A stretch of 64,000 nucleotides of DNA. Source: Marinobacter flavimaris (GTDB lineage: Bacteria; Pseudomonadota; Gammaproteobacteria; Pseudomonadales; Oleiphilaceae). The stretch spans positions 100,478 to 164,477 of the forward strand of contig NZ_PSSW01000011.1 of assembly GCF_002933295.1 (NCBI RefSeq), read 5' to 3'. The position numbers and the translations under genes were made by a program. A model generated the notes under the pieces. It saw only the letters and a list, made by a program, of their open reading frames with translations, did no database searches and was not told where the DNA came from. Of this stretch, positions 61,128 through 64,000 are shown piece after piece; the stretch's first letter is position 1; each line of letters begins with the position of its first letter.

Positions 61128-61946
61128 ATGACTGAAGAAAGAAAATCCGCCGACGGCAAGCAGAACCCGGACTATGAAGTCGAGGCCGGGGAAGTGGTTG
61201 AAGAAGAGCTGGTAGGAGGTGCGCCCGTGCGCCGCAAGGGGATATATCTGCTTCCCAATGCGCTCACAACCGCTTCGCTGTTCTCAGGTTTCTACGCCAT
61301 TGTTTCTGCCGCCAACGGCGTCTTTGACAATGCCGCCATCGCTATTTTTGTGTCGATGATTCTGGACGGTCTCGACGGCCGGGTTGCCCGGATGACCAAT
61401 ACCCAGAGTAAATTCGGTGAGGAGTACGACAGTCTGGCCGACATGGTGGCCTTCGGCGTCGCTCCCGGGCTGGTAGCCTTTTTCTGGTCACTGAACGCCT
61501 TCGACAAGGTTGGTTGGGCCATCACCTTTATCTACGTGGCTGGCGCCGCTTTGCGCCTGGCACGGTTCAATACCCAGATTGGCTCGGTCGATAAGAAGTT
61601 CTTTGTCGGCTTGCCGAGTCCGGCTGCGGCTGCCTGTGTCGCGGGCCTGGTCTGGTGTTTCCATCTTTTCGAACCGTCTACCTGGCTCACCTTGTTGACC
61701 ATGTTTGTGGTCGGCGGTGCCGGTGTTTTGATGGTGAGCAATATTCTGTACCGCAGTTTCAAGGATCTGGACCTGCGTGGCCGTGTACCGTTTGCCGCCA
61801 TTCTGCTTGTGGTGCTGGTTTTTGTAGTGATCGCGCTGGATCCTGCAACCGTATTGTTTACTGGATTTCTGATATACGCGTTGTCCGGCCCTGTTCGTGC
61901 GCTTTTCCGTGGCAAGCCACGGAAAGCTCCAGGCGCCGCTGACTGA
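61128..61946 (+). CDS. pssA: CDP-diacylglycerol-serine O-phosphatidyltransferase
   Basis: Membrane enzyme that makes phosphatidylserine, the precursor of phosphatidylethanolamine. The CDP-alcohol phosphotransferase motif is LDGLDGRVARMTNTQSKFGE continuing EYDSLAD. About 7-8 membrane segments after an acidic N-terminal tail. I chose the second ATG (MTEERKSADG, 272 residues) because GGAG then sits at a proper distance; the ATG two codons earlier has only two bases between. The gene follows ilvC as in Pseudomonas. Confidence 0.94.
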   Translation: MTEERKSADGKQNPDYEVEAGEVVEEELVGGAPVRRKGIYLLPNALTTASLFSGFYAIVSAANGVFDNAAIAIFVSMILDGLDGRVARMTNTQSKFGEEYDSLADMVAFGVAPGLVAFFWSLNAFDKVGWAITFIYVAGAALRLARFNTQIGSVDKKFFVGLPSPAAAACVAGLVWCFHLFEPSTWLTLLTMFVVGGAGVLMVSNILYRSFKDLDLRGRVPFAAILLVVLVFVVIALDPATVLFTGFLIYALSGPVRALFRGKPRKAPGAAD

Positions 61947-61955
61947 GCACCCCTT

Positions 61956-61986
61956 CCGGGCCTCCTCAGTGAGGTCCGGGAATTTT
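61956..61986 (+). terminator. Terminator-like hairpin after pssA
   Basis: CCGGGCCTC/GAGGTCCGG (one G-U pair) with a 6-base loop, followed by GGAATTTT. Moderate candidate. Confidence 0.5.
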
Positions 61987-62041
61987 CAATACAGTCTCCG
62001 GTCAACGCCTTTGCTGGCTGATGCCCCGACGGAGACTTTCC

Positions 62042-63016
62042 ATGCTCATCAAGAAACGCCCTTCCTGGGCTTTGCCTCATTCTGAAGTTACGCCCGAGTC
62101 TGTTTACCTGAACCGACGTCAATTTATGTCCGGCACCCTGGCTGTGGCCGCTGGCCTTTCAGTGCCCGGTCTGTTGTCGGCAGCGAAGCTTCCTGTCCCG
62201 GGAGAAGCGCTGGATTTTGTTCCGATGCCCGGCTTTTCCACCGACGAGGAGAAAACCCCTTTTGAGGACGTAACCCGTTACAACAACTTTTACGAGTTCG
62301 GCACTGGAAAAGGGGATCCGGCGAAGTACGCCGATGAGATGACCGTTGATCCCTGGTCCGTGGTTGTTGAAGGCGCATGTGATCGGCCCGGTGCGTATGC
62401 GTTGGAAGATCTGCTGAAACCTCACGAGTATCAGGAACGGGTGTATCGGCTTCGTTGTGTCGAGGCCTGGTCGATGGTGATTCCCTGGATCGGGATCCCC
62501 TTGGCCGACATTCTCAAGCGGCTCGAACCGACTTCCAGGGCGAAGTACGTCTATTTCGAGACCCTCTATGATCCGGACCAGATGCGAGGTCAGCGCTCGC
62601 TGTTCAGCACCATCGACTGGCCTTATCAGGAAGGTCTTCGCATGGACGAGGCAATGAACGAGTTAAGCTTCCTGGCTGTTGGGCTCTACGGCAAGACCAT
62701 GCCAAACCAGAATGGCGCGCCTATCCGGCTGGTCGTGCCCTGGAAGTACGGTTTCAAGAGCATCAAGTCGATCGTCAAGATTCGCTTTCAGGAGGAGCGC
62801 CCCAAGACTACCTGGGAAATGCTTGCGCCCCAGGAGTATGGCTTCTATGCCAACGTGAACCCTGAAGTTGACCATCCGAGGTGGAGCCAGAAGCGGGAGC
62901 GCAGGCTGCCCTCTGGCTTGCTCTCTCCCAACTACATGGAAACCGTCAAGTTCAATGGTTATGGAGAACAGGTTGCCGATCTGTACAAGGGCATGGATTT
63001 GAGCAAGTTCTATTGA
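62042..63016 (+). CDS. msrP: Protein-methionine-sulfoxide reductase catalytic subunit MsrP
   Basis: Periplasmic molybdopterin enzyme that repairs oxidised methionines in envelope proteins. Twin-arginine signal LNRRQFMSGTLAVAAGLSV, Moco-ligand Cys139 of the precursor in YRLRCVEAWSMVIPW, and WKYGFKSIKSIVKI near the cofactor pocket. GGAG lies seven bases before the ATG at 62042 (324 residues). The stop overlaps msrQ (TGATG). Confidence 0.96.
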   Translation: MLIKKRPSWALPHSEVTPESVYLNRRQFMSGTLAVAAGLSVPGLLSAAKLPVPGEALDFVPMPGFSTDEEKTPFEDVTRYNNFYEFGTGKGDPAKYADEMTVDPWSVVVEGACDRPGAYALEDLLKPHEYQERVYRLRCVEAWSMVIPWIGIPLADILKRLEPTSRAKYVYFETLYDPDQMRGQRSLFSTIDWPYQEGLRMDEAMNELSFLAVGLYGKTMPNQNGAPIRLVVPWKYGFKSIKSIVKIRFQEERPKTTWEMLAPQEYGFYANVNPEVDHPRWSQKRERRLPSGLLSPNYMETVKFNGYGEQVADLYKGMDLSKFY

Positions 63017-63639
63017 TGAATGAGAAGCGTGTGCTGAACCAACCGGGGTTTGTGCTGGCGTTTCGCCTGCTGGTAGCGCTGCTCGCCAGCGTTCCCCTGT
63101 TGGTGCTGATTGCCAGCATTGCCAGCCAGTCCCTCGGCCCGGATCCCGGGCAAGAAGTAACAGAGTCGCTGGGCATCGCGGCATTTCAGTTATTGATTGC
63201 TACCTTATGCATGACACCGCTCAAGCGTTGGACAGGGTGGGGAGCGTGGATCCGGGTTCGCCGGATGCTTGGTCTGTTTGCGTTCTTTTATGCGGTGTTG
63301 CATGTATTGGCGTTTCTGCAGTTTATTCTTGGCTGGAGCGATCTATGGGCCACGTTCACCAAGCGGCCATATATCCTGGCGGGGGCGGTGTCTTTCCTTA
63401 TGCTTGTGCCACTGGCGTTAACCTCAACAAAGGGGATGATGAGGCGGATGGGCCGGCAATGGAAAGCCTTGCATAAGCTGGTGTACCCGATTGCGATAGC
63501 GGCATGGGTTCATTTCATCTGGCAGTCCCGCAGTGACGTTGGAGAAATGGTGGTGTACGGCCTGATAATCGCAGTTCTGCTGGCGCTTCGTTGGAAATGG
63601 AGCGGGAGTCGCGCGCTGATTCCGTTTGTCAGAGGCTGA
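63016..63639 (+). CDS. msrQ: Heme-binding membrane subunit MsrQ
   Basis: Inner-membrane b-type cytochrome that feeds electrons from the quinone pool or flavin reductase to MsrP. About six membrane segments with the heme-ligand histidines in FYAVLHVLAFLQF and KALHKLVYPIAIAAWVHFIWQ. Length 207. Coupled to msrP by a one-base overlap. The 361 bases that follow carry an rRNA promoter region and no gene. Confidence 0.95.
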   Translation: MNEKRVLNQPGFVLAFRLLVALLASVPLLVLIASIASQSLGPDPGQEVTESLGIAAFQLLIATLCMTPLKRWTGWGAWIRVRRMLGLFAFFYAVLHVLAFLQFILGWSDLWATFTKRPYILAGAVSFLMLVPLALTSTKGMMRRMGRQWKALHKLVYPIAIAAWVHFIWQSRSDVGEMVVYGLIIAVLLALRWKWSGSRALIPFVRG

Positions 63640-63728
63640 TTTTGAGTAAAAAGAATACGATCTGATCACTGACTGATCAGGCGGATACGTGGAAACCGAT
63701 ACCGCTATAAATTAATTCAAAAACCTCG

Positions 63729-63756
63729 TTGACAGTTTTCCTGACGCCTGTAGAAT
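63729..63756 (+). promoter_or_regulatory. rRNA operon promoter P1
   Basis: TTGACA, 16 bases, TAGAAT, followed by a GCGC discriminator, typical of stringently controlled rRNA promoters. A dyad CTGATCA-ctgac-TGATCAG lies upstream at 63662-63680. Confidence 0.85.
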
Positions 63757-63861
63757 GCGCACCACTTCTGAGGGACAAGCCACTCACAGCGGTTTTCCGA
63801 GCAGAAGTAACCGTTTGAAAGTACTGAAGAAAATGAGTTTTAAAATTCTTCGGATTAACGG

Positions 63862-63889
63862 TTGACAAGGCGGCGTTACGATGTAGAAT
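63862..63889 (+). promoter_or_regulatory. rRNA operon promoter P2
   Basis: TTGACA, 16 bases, TAGAAT, then ACGCGG. It repeats the P1 layout 133 bases downstream, with the same spacer length and identical -35 and -10 hexamers. Confidence 0.88.
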
Positions 63890-64000
63890 ACGCGGCCTTG
63901 ATTGAGCAACAGCTCAAACGCTCTTTAAAAAGTTGACCAAGTAATTCGTGTGGGCGCTGGCCGAGGTATTTCGGATATGAAATATCAGGACAGTGACTCG
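63890..64000 (+). other. Leader of an rRNA operon with boxA; 16S gene lies beyond the window
   Basis: GCTCTTTAAAA (63920-63930) is boxA, the NusB/NusE antitermination site; it is followed by GTTGACCAAGTAATTCGTGT, which is the familiar leader upstream of 16S rRNA in Pseudomonas-like bacteria. No mature 16S sequence is reached before the window ends. Confidence 0.85.

Noticed and set aside
63677..63868. 63-codon minus-strand frame
   Set aside because: It lies across the rRNA P1 promoter and has no ribosome site.

Overview
This window is chromosomal core sequence from a gammaproteobacterium, most likely Marinobacter or a close relative. Three things point there: gene order follows Pseudomonas in long stretches (pilQ-aroK-aroB-damX-like-gltBD-hemE; nrdR-ribD-ribBX-ribH-nusB-thiL-pgpA; murJ-ribF-ileS-lspA-fkpB-ispH followed by the minor-pilin operon); there is a wax ester synthase/DGAT homologue; and the rRNA leader at the right edge is of the Pseudomonas/Marinobacter type. 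The assignment is by recognition, not by database search.

Layout. 1-11.2 kb: the end of the type IV pilus secretin gene pilQ, two shikimate genes, a DamX-like SPOR protein with a 16-fold Pro-Glu repeat, glutamate synthase gltBD, and hemE. 11.2-11.5 kb is a gene-free spacer with two palindromic repeats and a dyad over the ribosome binding site of a MapZ-like PilZ gene. 11.5-16.5 kb: the PilZ gene, ettA-radA on the minus strand, and glyA. 16.6-21.9 kb: a riboflavin/thiamine/nusB/pgpA operon whose genes overlap or nearly touch. 21.9-26.3 kb: the least core-like part, with two small uncharacterised proteins, a WS/DGAT acyltransferase, and a YhaJ-like LysR regulator divergent from a glutathionyl-hydroquinone reductase. 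26.3-38.7 kb: ispB, rplU-rpmA-obgE-proB, rpsT, murJ, ribF-ileS-lspA-fkpB-ispH. 38.9-49.3 kb: minor pilins and PilY1, an isolated reverse-strand pseudopilin, and the PilSR two-component system. 49.4-57.2 kb: nadE, bamD, rluD-pgeF, clpB and a DUF4124 protein. 57.2-64 kb: ilvIH-ilvC after a 520-base leader region, pssA, msrPQ, and the double promoter and boxA leader of an rRNA operon that begins beyond the window.

Functional themes. Type IV pili appear three times (secretin; minor pilins with the PilY1 adhesin; PilSR control). Envelope biogenesis is spread through the window (murJ, lspA, bamD, pssA, pgpA, ispB, pgeF). Amino-acid synthesis is represented by gltBD, proB, glyA and ilvIHC, and flavin supply by ribD, ribBX, ribH and ribF. 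A riboflavin synthase gene (alpha subunit) and a complete GTP cyclohydrolase II are not present here and must lie elsewhere.

No phage, insertion sequence, CRISPR array, defence island or tRNA was seen, and I find no convincing new multi-gene system. The most interesting signals are small: two 106-107 base palindromic elements of one family, a dyad that pairs with the Shine-Dalgarno of the c-di-GMP receptor gene, an unknown secreted CxxC protein encoded between pilX and pilY1, and a WS/DGAT with a changed active-site motif.
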